Shown here piece by piece: positions 1 through 5,348 of a DNA stretch of 9,097 bases. Every line of letters starts with the position of its first letter. Positions within the stretch are counted from its first letter, which is position 1. Under the pieces are notes generated by a model. That model had not been told where the DNA came from, ran no database searches, and saw nothing but the letters and a program-made list of their open reading frames with translations. This stretch comes from an uncultured Eggerthellaceae bacterium (lineage in GTDB: Bacteria; Actinomycetota; Coriobacteriia; Coriobacteriales; Eggerthellaceae), in assembly GCA_948829205.1 (NCBI GenBank), contig CAQLOA010000045.1:1-9097 (forward strand). The letters are read 5' to 3'. The translations under genes and the position numbers were made by a program.

Positions 1-30
1 TTCGCAGAGCTGCTGGCAAAGGCGGCATGA
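1..30 (+). CDS. C-terminal end of an unknown gene (partial)
   Basis: The first 27 bases read in frame as FAELLAKAA followed by TGA at 28-30, which looks like an ordinary alanine-rich C-terminal helix of a gene that begins outside the window. Nine codons cannot identify a family. If real, the gene converges on trpB2, whose stop codon is at 83, with about 50 bases between. I see no T-tract terminator in that gap, only a weak 5-bp hairpin (GTGC/GCAC type) around 55-71. It could equally be a chance open frame. Confidence 0.25.
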   Translation, partial: FAELLAKAA

Positions 31-82
31 GGTGCGTTCACCGCTTGAATCCGCCGTGCTCCAATGGCACGCTGACGCGCTC

Positions 83-1522
83 TTACTGTATGCCGGGGAT
101 GCTGGGGATGGTGGCGAAGCCCTGCTCCAGTTCCTCGTTGGACGGCACGTGGTCGACCATCTGCCCGTTGCGGTGTGCGTCGTAGGCGAACATGTCGAAG
201 TATCCCGTGCCGGTGAGTCCGAACAGGATGGTCTTCGCCTCGCCGGTCTCGGCGCACTTCTTCGCCTCGTTCATGGCCGCCAGGATGGCGTGCGCGCTTT
301 CCGGGGCCGGAAGGATCGTCTCCAGGCGCGCGAACTCCTCGGCCGCCTCGAACACGTCGGTCTGCTTCACTGCGATGGCATCCATGTAGCCGTCGTGCTT
401 CAGCTTCGACACGATGGGGCTCATGCCGTGATAGCGAAGGCCGCCGGCATGGTCGGGCGAGGGGAGGAAGCCGTTGCCTAGGGTGTACATCTTCACCAGC
501 GGGCAGGTTTGGCCGGTGTCGGCGTAGTCGTAGGCGTACCTGCCGCGCGTCAGGCTGGGGCAGCTTGCGGGCTCCACGGCGATGAAGCGCGTGTCGGGCC
601 TGTTACCGTTCAGCTTCTCGCGCATGAACGGCGCGATCAGGCCGCCCAGGTTCGACCCGCCGCCGGCGCAACCGATGACGATGTCGGGGTACTCGCCAAG
701 CTCCTCGAACGCGGCGTAGCTCTCCAGCCCGATGATCGACTGGTGCAGCACCACCTGGTTGAGCACGCTTCCAAGCTGGTAGCGGCCCTTGTTCTGAGGA
801 ACGTTCATCGCGCGTTCCACCGCTTCCGAGATGGCGGTTCCCAGCGAGCCCGTGGAGTCGGGGTGCTCGGCGAGCATCTTCTTGCCGATCTCGGTGGTGT
901 CGGACGGGGAAGGCGTGATGGTGGCGTTGAACGTGCGCATGATCGAGCGGCGGAACGGCTTCTGCTCGTACGAGCACTTCACCATGAACACGTCCAGGTC
1001 GACGTCGTAGTGGTCGGCGGCCTCAGCCAGCGCGGTGCCCCACTGTCCGGCGCCCGTCTCGGTGGTGATCTTGTCCAGCCCCTGCTGCTTGGCGTAGTAC
1101 GCCTGCGCCAGCGCCGAGTTCAGCTTGTGCGAGCCCGAGGTGTTGTTGCCCTCGAACTTGTAGTAGATCTTGGCGGGCGTGTTCAGGAAGCGTTCAAGGT
1201 TGTAGGCGCGGCACAGCGGCGACGGGCGGTATACCTTGTACATCTCCTGCACGCCTTCGGGGATGTCGAAGTAGGCCGTCTCGTCGTCCAGTTCCTGCTT
1301 CACAAGCTCGTCGCAGAAGACGGGCGAGATGTCGTCGAAGGTTGCCACCTGGCCGTTGGGTAGGCGCATGGGCTCGGGGGGTTCGGGCATGTCGGCGCGG
1401 ATGTTGTACCACTGCGTGGGGATCTGCTCCTCGCGCAGGTACAGCCTGTAGGGGGCTGCGGGCGTTCGCGCCCCGTCCTTCGCGGCGCCTTGCTTGGTGT
1501 CTTCCTTCAGTCCTTCGGCCAT
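83..1522 (-). CDS. trpB: Tryptophan synthase beta chain, TrpB2 type
   Basis: This 479-residue protein is a PLP enzyme that joins indole and L-serine to make tryptophan in the cytosol. The PLP lysine is K133 in GSHKLN. The catalytic glutamate is E155 in TETGAGQWG. The PLP phosphate-binding loop is GCAGGGSN at about 284-291. The SGSHK context and the long N-terminal part (about 100 residues before the first catalytic motifs) match the TrpB2 subfamily rather than classical TrpB, which carries AHKxN and is about 400 residues. The ATG at 1522 is preferred because AGGAG lies 6 nt upstream (1533-1529); an in-frame ATG at 1552 lacks a good site. No trpA is visible beside it, so it may work alone on free or salvaged indole, as proposed for TrpB2 proteins. 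The upstream leader with tandem Trp codons supports a role in tryptophan supply. Confidence 0.93.
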   Translation of the reverse strand: MAEGLKEDTKQGAAKDGARTPAAPYRLYLREEQIPTQWYNIRADMPEPPEPMRLPNGQVATFDDISPVFCDELVKQELDDETAYFDIPEGVQEMYKVYRPSPLCRAYNLERFLNTPAKIYYKFEGNNTSGSHKLNSALAQAYYAKQQGLDKITTETGAGQWGTALAEAADHYDVDLDVFMVKCSYEQKPFRRSIMRTFNATITPSPSDTTEIGKKMLAEHPDSTGSLGTAISEAVERAMNVPQNKGRYQLGSVLNQVVLHQSIIGLESYAAFEELGEYPDIVIGCAGGGSNLGGLIAPFMREKLNGNRPDTRFIAVEPASCPSLTRGRYAYDYADTGQTCPLVKMYTLGNGFLPSPDHAGGLRYHGMSPIVSKLKHDGYMDAIAVKQTDVFEAAEEFARLETILPAPESAHAILAAMNEAKKCAETGEAKTILFGLTGTGYFDMFAYDAHRNGQMVDHVPSNEELEQGFATIPSIPGIQ

Positions 1523-1562
1523 GATGTTCTCCTTTCCTTGCAGCCGATGCATACCTGCGCAT

Positions 1563-1590
1563 AAAAAAAGACCCCCGTTACCGAGGGTCT
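1563..1590 (-). terminator. Intrinsic terminator in the trpB2 leader (attenuator)
   Basis: Read on the - strand, AGACCC (1590-1585) pairs with GGGTCT (1574-1569). Two more inner pairs (CG/CG) follow after one mismatch, with a GTAA loop, and then a run of six T. It lies between the leader ORF and the trpB2 ribosome-binding site. It therefore must be read through for trpB2 expression, which makes it an attenuator rather than an end-of-gene terminator. Confidence 0.75.
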
Positions 1591-1732
1591 CAAGATGCGC
1601 ATGAGTATGAGTTTCGATAACCCGGTCCGGTATTTAGTTTTAACGCCACCACTTTCCACCAAGCACCGTGGTGCTTGGGATGAGGAAGTATGTGTTGGTC
1701 GCGTTGGTCAAACCAACCCTTTCGTCAGGTTG
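1591..1732 (-). promoter_or_regulatory. Tryptophan attenuator leader of trpB2
   Basis: The segment between the promoter and the terminator holds the leader ORF and a candidate antiterminator. On the - strand, ACCGGGTT (1626-1619) can pair with GACCC-TC-GGT (1589-1580), the 5' arm of the terminator, with a 2-nt bulge. The same upstream segment (CCGGACCGG) can instead pair weakly with the TGGTGG of the Trp codons. This gives the usual choice: a ribosome stalled on the Trp codons frees the antiterminator, while a ribosome that finishes lets the terminator form. The pairings were found by eye and not by energy calculation. Confidence 0.5.
1640..1711 (-). CDS. trpL: Trp leader peptide (23 residues, Trp-Trp near the end)
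   Basis: A short frame runs from TTG at 1711 to TAA at 1640-1642 and ends Gly-Gly-Lys-Trp-Trp-Arg-stop. The two adjacent TGG codons are at 1649-1651 and 1646-1648. AAAGGG at 1722-1717, 5 nt before the TTG, could serve as the ribosome-binding site. A GTG at 1666 in the same frame is a weaker alternative start without a clear site. Tandem Trp codons just ahead of a terminator and a tryptophan gene are the hallmark of ribosome-mediated attenuation: ribosomes stall there when charged tRNA-Trp is scarce. The leader contains a perfect 8-bp hairpin (CCAAGCAC/GTGCTTGG) just before the Trp codons. The start codon is uncertain; the Trp-Trp-Arg-stop frame itself is clear. Confidence 0.62.
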   Translation of the reverse strand: MTNATNTYFLIPSTTVLGGKWWR

Positions 1733-1738
1733 CGAGGA

Positions 1739-1747
1739 AGTATAGCA
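1739..1747 (-). promoter_or_regulatory. Extended -10 promoter for the trp leader
   Basis: The - strand reads TGC-TATACT, a good extended -10 element (TATACT at 1744-1739, TG at 1747-1746). There is no recognisable -35 at 17 nt. Transcription would start near 1732, about 20 nt before the leader ORF, and give a terminated transcript of roughly 165 nt, a normal size for a trp attenuator. Confidence 0.5.
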
Positions 1748-2078
1748 CATGGGTTTCTGGGACGTTTGGGATTTTTTTGTCTGGGCCCTTCGCTAGGGGA
1801 CGGAGAGCCCGGACGTTCGGGTTGGCGGCCACAGTCCAAGTAGGACCGCCTTGTTTGCTGCCTGCTGCAAGTGGCGTCTTCATTTCTGGGAGATATGCCA
1901 GCCACGGTTGCCCGAAAGGAAGGCACGGCGCCTGTTAGCTTCATTCAGCAGTTGTCACTATGCCTTGTCAGGGGGCGTGATGCATCCCCCATAAAGTATT
2001 ACTTTGCAGCAAGAACGGCTAAAACGGTATGGTTCTGGGGTTTATTTGGAGGTTTAGGCGCACTTCGATCGATGTTTT
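1748..2078. other. Intergenic stretch with no recognisable gene
   Basis: About 330 bases with no reading frame I can assign on either strand; the open frames here have no ribosome-binding site and no family resemblance. The part around 1985-2080 is clearly more AT-rich than its surroundings. A compact hairpin, GGGGG (1971-1975) with CCCCC (1986-1990), has no T-tract on either strand. GGAGG at 2048-2052 has no start codon at proper spacing. The region may be the decayed upstream part of the gene remnant that follows. Confidence 0.4.
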
Positions 2079-2231
2079 ATGCCGTGGACGGCCGCTGTCT
2101 TCGCGCAAGTGCCCGTGGCGCAAGGAAGCGTGGTGACAAGCGGCACCTACGAGCGCTCCTTCGTCCACGAGCACCCCGAGATAGAGCATGCCTGCCTCGT
2201 CGGCTGTGACGGTGAGCTGGTGTTGTTGTAG
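2079..2231 (+). pseudogene. Probable C-terminal gene remnant (ApbE-like?)
   Basis: A 50-codon frame from ATG 2079 to TAG 2229-2231 has codon choice like the real genes here, with mostly G or C in third position. It contains VVTSGTYERSF followed by EHPEIEH and a CDGEL ending. The TSG-x-YER-F segment resembles the conserved TSG-Y-R-F stretch of ApbE-type FMN transferases. The PEIE...DGEL tail resembles the last strand of the same family, with the intervening HILDP part missing. There is no ribosome-binding site before the ATG. The stop codon lies 3 nt from the convergent amidohydrolase stop, as a genuine gene end would. I read it as a truncated and internally deleted gene; the family assignment is tentative and a chance frame is possible. 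Confidence 0.33.
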
Positions 2232-2234
2232 CCG

Positions 2235-3545
2235 CTACAGCTCCGAGATTATCCTTTTCGCCCGCTTGGCCACCTCGGCCTTCACGCGTTCGACGTCGAT
2301 GCCGGGCCAACGGGCCTCCGGTGCGGCGGCGCCGTCGTATACCACCTTGCCGTCGCACATGGTCAGAACCACGTCGCTGCCGTCGCCGGCGTACGCGACG
2401 TTGTACACAGGTGACGTCATCGGGCACCACTGCGGCCCCGTCACTTCCATCACGCAGAGGTCCGCCTTGAAGCCTTCCTTCACAAGCCCGCAGTCGTCGC
2501 GCCCCTGCGAAAGCGCGCCGGTGCGCGTGGCGGCGCGAAGGGCCTGGCCCGGCTCCACTGCCGTGGGGTCCAGGTTGCTTCCCTTGTATATGAGTCCCAT
2601 CACGTACAGGTCGCTGAAAAGGTTGTGGTTGTTGTTCGACGCCATCCCGTCCGAGCCTAGGCATACGTTCATGCCGCGGCGGAGCATCTCCGGGACGGGC
2701 GCGAAGCCGCTTCCGAGCTTCATGTTCGACACGGGGTTGTTCGCCACGAACACGCCGTGGCGGTCCAGGATGTTCACATCGTTGTCGTCAAGCCACACGC
2801 AATGGGCCGCCGTGCACGGCACGTCGAACGCGCCGATTTCCTCGAAGTACTGCACGGGGGACAGCCCGCCGTGGCGCTCCCGGCATTCGGCGACCTCCTT
2901 CTCGGTCTCGGAGAGATGCAGGTGAAGGCGCAGGCCGTTGTCCTTCAACAGCTCCACTATGTCGCGGCAGGTCTGCTCGTTCGAGGTGTATTCCGCGTGG
3001 ATGTTGTAGTCGATGCGGATGCGGCCGCCGGCCGTGCCATGCAGGGTGCGCACGTACTCTTCGTTGGCGGCTGCGATGGGGTACTCGCTGTAGGGCTTGG
3101 GCTCGAACGCCAGCAGTCCTTCGCATAGGTTCGCCTTAAGGCCCGATTCCGCGACGGCGCGGGCGCGGTCGCGGGTGGAGTAGTACATGTCGGAGAAGCC
3201 CACCACGCCGTAGCGCGACATCTCGGCACATGCCAGAAGGGTTGCCCAGTAGTTGTCGTCGTCGGTCATCTTGGCCTCGAACGGCCAGCATTTCTCGTTC
3301 AGCCACCTGTCCAGCGGAAGGTTTTCGGCGAATCCGCGCAACAGCGTCATGGGCGCATGGGCGTGTGCGTTGAACAAGGCCGGAAGCAGCAGCTTGCCTG
3401 CTCCGTCGTAGGCCTGCCCGTAGGCGTCGGCGTCGGCGGGGGGCCGGTCGCTTATGTAGGCAATGACGCCGTCCTTCACCCCCACGTAGCGGTTCGGCCG
3501 GTATTCGAAATCCTCGTCGATGATTGCGATGTCGTTGAAAAGCAT
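2235..3545 (-). CDS. Amidohydrolase, MTA/SAH deaminase (TrzA/AtzA) family
   Basis: This 436-residue cytosolic metal-dependent hydrolase has the family's features in order. A small beta-sandwich segment at the N-terminus is followed by the HAHAP metal motif (H61, H63), HAEYT (H183, E185), LHLSET (H210, E213), AAHC (H248) and GSDGMASNNN with metal ligand D299. The C-terminus returns to the sandwich fold (ADLCVME, GKVVYDG). The NAHAHAPMTLLRG and SDGxASNNN stretches are closest to 5-methylthioadenosine/S-adenosylhomocysteine deaminases, which release ammonia from the adenine ring. The substrate could also be another aminopurine or guanine-like compound. GGAGG at 3554-3550 sits 4 nt before the chosen ATG. 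The frame stays open upstream to 3773, but that stretch has no family similarity and runs into the tRNA on the other strand. Transcribed divergently from tRNA-Ala. Confidence 0.88.
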   Translation of the reverse strand: MLFNDIAIIDEDFEYRPNRYVGVKDGVIAYISDRPPADADAYGQAYDGAGKLLLPALFNAHAHAPMTLLRGFAENLPLDRWLNEKCWPFEAKMTDDDNYWATLLACAEMSRYGVVGFSDMYYSTRDRARAVAESGLKANLCEGLLAFEPKPYSEYPIAAANEEYVRTLHGTAGGRIRIDYNIHAEYTSNEQTCRDIVELLKDNGLRLHLHLSETEKEVAECRERHGGLSPVQYFEEIGAFDVPCTAAHCVWLDDNDVNILDRHGVFVANNPVSNMKLGSGFAPVPEMLRRGMNVCLGSDGMASNNNHNLFSDLYVMGLIYKGSNLDPTAVEPGQALRAATRTGALSQGRDDCGLVKEGFKADLCVMEVTGPQWCPMTSPVYNVAYAGDGSDVVLTMCDGKVVYDGAAAPEARWPGIDVERVKAEVAKRAKRIISEL

Positions 3546-3660
3546 TGCGCCTCCGATGCGTCCCTGTGGCATTCTTCGGTCGAGACCACTTGGTGCGGCC
3601 TGCGCACGGTTCCATGGCGGGCGCACGTGGCTTCGACGATGCACTGGACATAGTCTAATA

Positions 3661-3690
3661 CTTGTGAGGGCGCTTGTGTTGGTGCTTGTG
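3661..3690. repeat. Three CTTGTG repeats at exact 12-bp spacing
   Basis: CTTGTG occurs at 3661-3666, 3673-3678 and 3685-3690, and a partial copy (CTTCGA) follows at 3697, again 12 bp on. The array lies between the divergent amidohydrolase and tRNA-Ala genes. It could be an operator array or the trace of a small local duplication; no protein is known to me to bind it. Confidence 0.5.
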
Positions 3691-3697
3691 TGCGGGC

Positions 3698-3713
3698 TTC
3701 GAAAAACTTCGAA
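3698..3713. repeat. Paired TTCGAA palindromes
   Basis: TTCGAA occurs at 3698-3703 and 3708-3713, separated by AAAC, so the two self-complementary hexamers are one DNA helical turn (10 bp) apart. They lie about 20 bp upstream of the likely tRNA-Ala -10 box, where a -35 region or a bound regulator would be expected. Confidence 0.4.
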
Positions 3714-3732
3714 CGCGCGGTGCGCGATGTGA

Positions 3733-3738
3733 TATATT
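3733..3738 (+). promoter_or_regulatory. Likely -10 box of the tRNA-Ala promoter
   Basis: TATATT lies 29 nt before the first base of the tRNA, giving a start near 3745 and a short leader to be trimmed. No convincing TTGACA-like -35 is seen at 16-18 bp; the TTCGAA at 3708 is 19 bp upstream. Confidence 0.4.
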
Positions 3739-3766
3739 GTTTCTCGCGCTTTTTGCGCACCGTTTC

Positions 3767-3842
3767 GGGGCATTAGCTCAGCTGGGAGAGCGCATGGCTG
3801 GCAGCCATGAGGTCAGGGGTTCGAACCCCCTATGCTCCACCA
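3767..3842 (+). tRNA. tRNA-Ala (anticodon GGC)
   Basis: A complete 76-nt cloverleaf. The acceptor arm GGGGCAT pairs with ATGCTCC and includes the G3-U70 pair that is the main alanine identity signal. The anticodon stem CATGG/CCATG encloses CTGGCAG with anticodon GGC at 3800-3802, reading GCC and GCU codons. The T arm holds GGTTCGAACC, the discriminator base is A, and CCA is encoded at 3840-3842. It is a single-gene unit with its own -10 box and terminator. Confidence 0.97.
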
Positions 3843-3850
3843 TCGTTTCA

Positions 3851-3874
3851 GCCGTCCGCTTGGGCGGCTTTTTT
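3851..3874 (+). terminator. Intrinsic terminator of tRNA-Ala
   Basis: GCCGTCC (3851-3857) pairs with GGGCGGC (3862-3868) over 7 bp with one G-T pair and a GCTT loop, followed by TTTTTT. It starts 9 nt after the tRNA CCA end, so the tRNA transcript stops before the next gene. Confidence 0.9.
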
Positions 3875-3919
3875 ATTGCCTTTGCGAATGCGCCGGCTTT
3901 TGGCGCGAAAGGAGCCGAC

Positions 3920-4033
3920 ATGGACGAACAGGACGAGTACAGAAGGCCGGCGAACGAGGACGACGACGGCTACGACCCCTATTCCGACCGTCCGGCCAAC
4001 GAGCCTCAGTACGAGGAAGACCCCTGGCGCTAG
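3920..4033 (+). CDS. Small acidic protein, 37 residues, unknown
   Basis: An ATG at 3920 follows AAAGGAG with GGAG at 3911-3914, 5 nt away, an excellent ribosome-binding site for these genes. The product is strongly acidic (14 Asp/Glu against 5 Arg) and rich in Pro, Tyr and Asn. It contains two RPANE copies about 17 residues apart and ends DPWR. It has no membrane segment or signal peptide and is probably disordered. It sits between the tRNA terminator and the TPP-controlled promoter, so it needs its own promoter, which I cannot see clearly. I do not recognise a family. The strong ribosome-binding site and third-position G/C bias argue for a real gene. Confidence 0.62.
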   Translation: MDEQDEYRRPANEDDDGYDPYSDRPANEPQYEEDPWR

Positions 4034-4041
4034 TCCTTCTT

Positions 4042-4050
4042 TGATACAAT
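4042..4050 (+). promoter_or_regulatory. Extended -10 promoter of the thiamine operon
   Basis: TGA-TACAAT is an extended -10 element (TG at 4042-4043, TACAAT at 4045-4050). It predicts a start near 4057, just ahead of the riboswitch. No clear -35 is present. It begins 9 nt after the stop codon of the small acidic gene. Confidence 0.55.
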
Positions 4051-4062
4051 CGAACCTGCAAG

Positions 4063-4146
4063 AGGGGAGCTGGGGTTAGCCCGGCTGAGAGGAAGGCCCG
4101 CCTTCGACCCTGAAACCTGATCTGGGTAATGCCAGCGTAGGGACCA
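4063..4146 (+). ncRNA. TPP riboswitch (THI element)
   Basis: The aptamer carries the family's invariant parts: GGGGAGC at the 5' side, CTGAGAGG (4085-4092) that grips the pyrimidine ring of TPP, and the CCTGATCTGGGTAATGCCAGCGTAGGGA stretch (4116-4143) that binds the diphosphate through magnesium. The 3' end, GGGACC at 4140-4145, is exactly complementary to GGTCCC at 4164-4169, the 5' arm of the terminator. Without TPP these can pair as an antiterminator; with TPP the aptamer holds the 3' end and the terminator forms. It therefore turns the downstream transporter operon off when TPP is abundant. Confidence 0.95.
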
Positions 4147-4163
4147 CATATCCAACTGTCACG

Positions 4164-4194
4164 GGTCCCGCAGATTAGGTGCGGGACCTTTTTT
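4164..4194 (+). terminator. Riboswitch expression-platform terminator
   Basis: GGTCCCGC (4164-4171) pairs perfectly with GCGGGACC (4181-4188) around a 9-nt loop, followed by six T. It lies 28 nt before the first operon start codon and is the off state of the TPP switch. Confidence 0.93.
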
Positions 4195-4221
4195 CATGTG
4201 CCGCACCGGAAAGGAGCGCGC

Positions 4222-4584
4222 ATGGAATGCGCAGTCGCAGTGCAGGTGCTGCCTATGGACGCGGCCGACGATGACGAGGTCTGCCGCATCGTCGACGAGG
4301 TGATCGACTACCTCATGTCCCTTCCCGTCAAGCTGTTCGTGGGGCCCTTCGAAACCACTATCGAGGGGGATTACGACACGTGCCTGGACGCCTTGAAGCA
4401 ATGCCAGCTGATCGCTGCTGCGGCCGGGTCCGACAAGGTGATGACCTACGCCAAGATCGACTACCGTCCCTCGGGCGACCTTCTGACCACCAGACGCAAG
4501 GTGGGGAAGTACTCGCAGGCCAACCAGCAATCGGGCCTGTCCGACGGATGCACCCTCGACGCCGGGGCGGATCTCGCCGCATGA
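4222..4584 (+). CDS. Thiamine-binding protein (MTH1187/YkoF family)
   Basis: This 120-residue protein belongs to the small ferredoxin-like family once called DUF77, now annotated as thiamine-binding. The N-terminal strand AVAVQVLPM, the helix around 18-33, VKLFVGPFETTIEGD (36-50, the signature loop) and the long helix 53-69 are all present. The last 30 residues are variable. It has no signal peptide, so it is cytosolic. It probably binds thiamine or its pyrimidine part, for example buffering or passing on the imported compound. AAGGAG at 4211-4216 is 5 nt before ATG 4222; an in-frame ATG at 4198 lies at the end of the terminator and is rejected. It is the first gene behind the TPP switch and overlaps thiX by ATGA. 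Confidence 0.85.
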   Translation: MECAVAVQVLPMDAADDDEVCRIVDEVIDYLMSLPVKLFVGPFETTIEGDYDTCLDALKQCQLIAAAAGSDKVMTYAKIDYRPSGDLLTTRRKVGKYSQANQQSGLSDGCTLDAGADLAA

Positions 4585-5348
4585 CGCGGTCTCGCGCGAA
4601 ATGGGTCGCCCCGACCCTCACCGTCGCGGCGGTCTTGGCCCTTTGGCAGGCGGTCTGCAGCTTCGGGCTGGTTCCGTCGTTCATGTTGCCAAGCCCATTG
4701 CAGGTGGCCCAGGCCATCGTTGACGACTTCGGGCTGCTCATGTCGCATGCGTGGGTCACCCTCGCCGAAGCGCTTGCTGGCTTATGCCTGGGAGTCGCCT
4801 TTGGCTTTCTCATCGCCATGGGGATGGACCGCTTCCGCACGATGGATGCCGCGCTTTCGCCTTTGGTCACCATCTCGCAGACCATACCGACAGTGGCCAT
4901 AGCGCCGCTCCTGGTGCTGTGGCTTGGCTACGGCATGATGCCGAAGGTGCTGCTGGTGGCGCTTACCACGTTCTTCCCCATAACGGTGTCGCTCGCGCAG
5001 GGCTTCCGCTCGGTCGACCCCGATACCGTCGACCTTATGCGGGTGATGGGGGCCAGCTGGTGGCAGACGTTCCGCCTGGTGAAGGTGCCTGCGGCCGCCG
5101 GCCATTTCTTCAGCGGGCTGCGCATAAGCGCAACCTACGCGGTGGTGGGCGCGGTGGTCGCCGAATGGCTGGGAGGCTTCGAGGGCCTGGGGGTGTACAT
5201 GACGCGCGTGCGCAAGTCCTATTCGTACGACCAGATGTTTGCAGTGATAATCATAATTTCCGCCCTGTCCCTGGCATTGATGGGCGCCGTCAAGCTGTTG
5301 GAGCGCGTATGCATGCCATGGAGGCGGGCGATTAAGGAGAGGAAATGA
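4581..5348 (+). CDS. thiX: Thiamine-precursor ABC transporter permease ThiX
   Basis: This 255-residue inner-membrane permease is of the NitT/TauT/SsuC type. Hydrophobic segments lie at about 8-27, 62-82, 100-118, 121-139, 182-200 and 219-238, giving six membrane passes. The cytoplasmic EAA-type loop, which docks onto the ATPase, is at about 151-170 (DLMRVMGASWWQTFRLVKVP). The ATG at 4581 overlaps the preceding TGA by four bases, indicating translational coupling. Its place behind a TPP riboswitch and before a THI5-like binding protein indicates import of a thiamine pyrimidine precursor (for example an aminopyrimidine such as HMP or its formylamino form) or of thiamine. Substrate is inferred from context. 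Confidence 0.9.
   Translation: MTRSRAKWVAPTLTVAAVLALWQAVCSFGLVPSFMLPSPLQVAQAIVDDFGLLMSHAWVTLAEALAGLCLGVAFGFLIAMGMDRFRTMDAALSPLVTISQTIPTVAIAPLLVLWLGYGMMPKVLLVALTTFFPITVSLAQGFRSVDPDTVDLMRVMGASWWQTFRLVKVPAAAGHFFSGLRISATYAVVGAVVAEWLGGFEGLGVYMTRVRKSYSYDQMFAVIIIISALSLALMGAVKLLERVCMPWRRAIKERK

Noticed and set aside
509..1363. 284-codon + strand frame inside trpB2
   Set aside because: Antisense shadow of trpB2 with Val/Gly/Leu/Arg-rich low-complexity sequence; the - strand frame has all TrpB motifs.
1520..1552. Longer trpB2 starting at 1552
   Set aside because: The extra ten residues include the ribosome-binding site region, and AGGAG is ideally placed for ATG 1522.
1561..1747. T-box riboswitch as the trpB2 leader
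   Set aside because: The leader is too short for a full stem I plus antiterminator, and I could not find the conserved T-box core (AGGGTGGNACCGCG-like). The GGTGGAAAGTGGTGG run is better explained as Gly-Lys-Trp-Trp codons.
1971..1990. GGGGG/CCCCC hairpin as a terminator
   Set aside because: Only 5 bp with a 10-base loop and no T-tract on either strand, and no assignable gene leads into it.
3546..3773. N-terminal extension of the amidohydrolase to 512 residues
   Set aside because: The extension has no family similarity, overlaps the tRNA-Ala start and promoter on the other strand, and ATG 3545 has a strong GGAGG.
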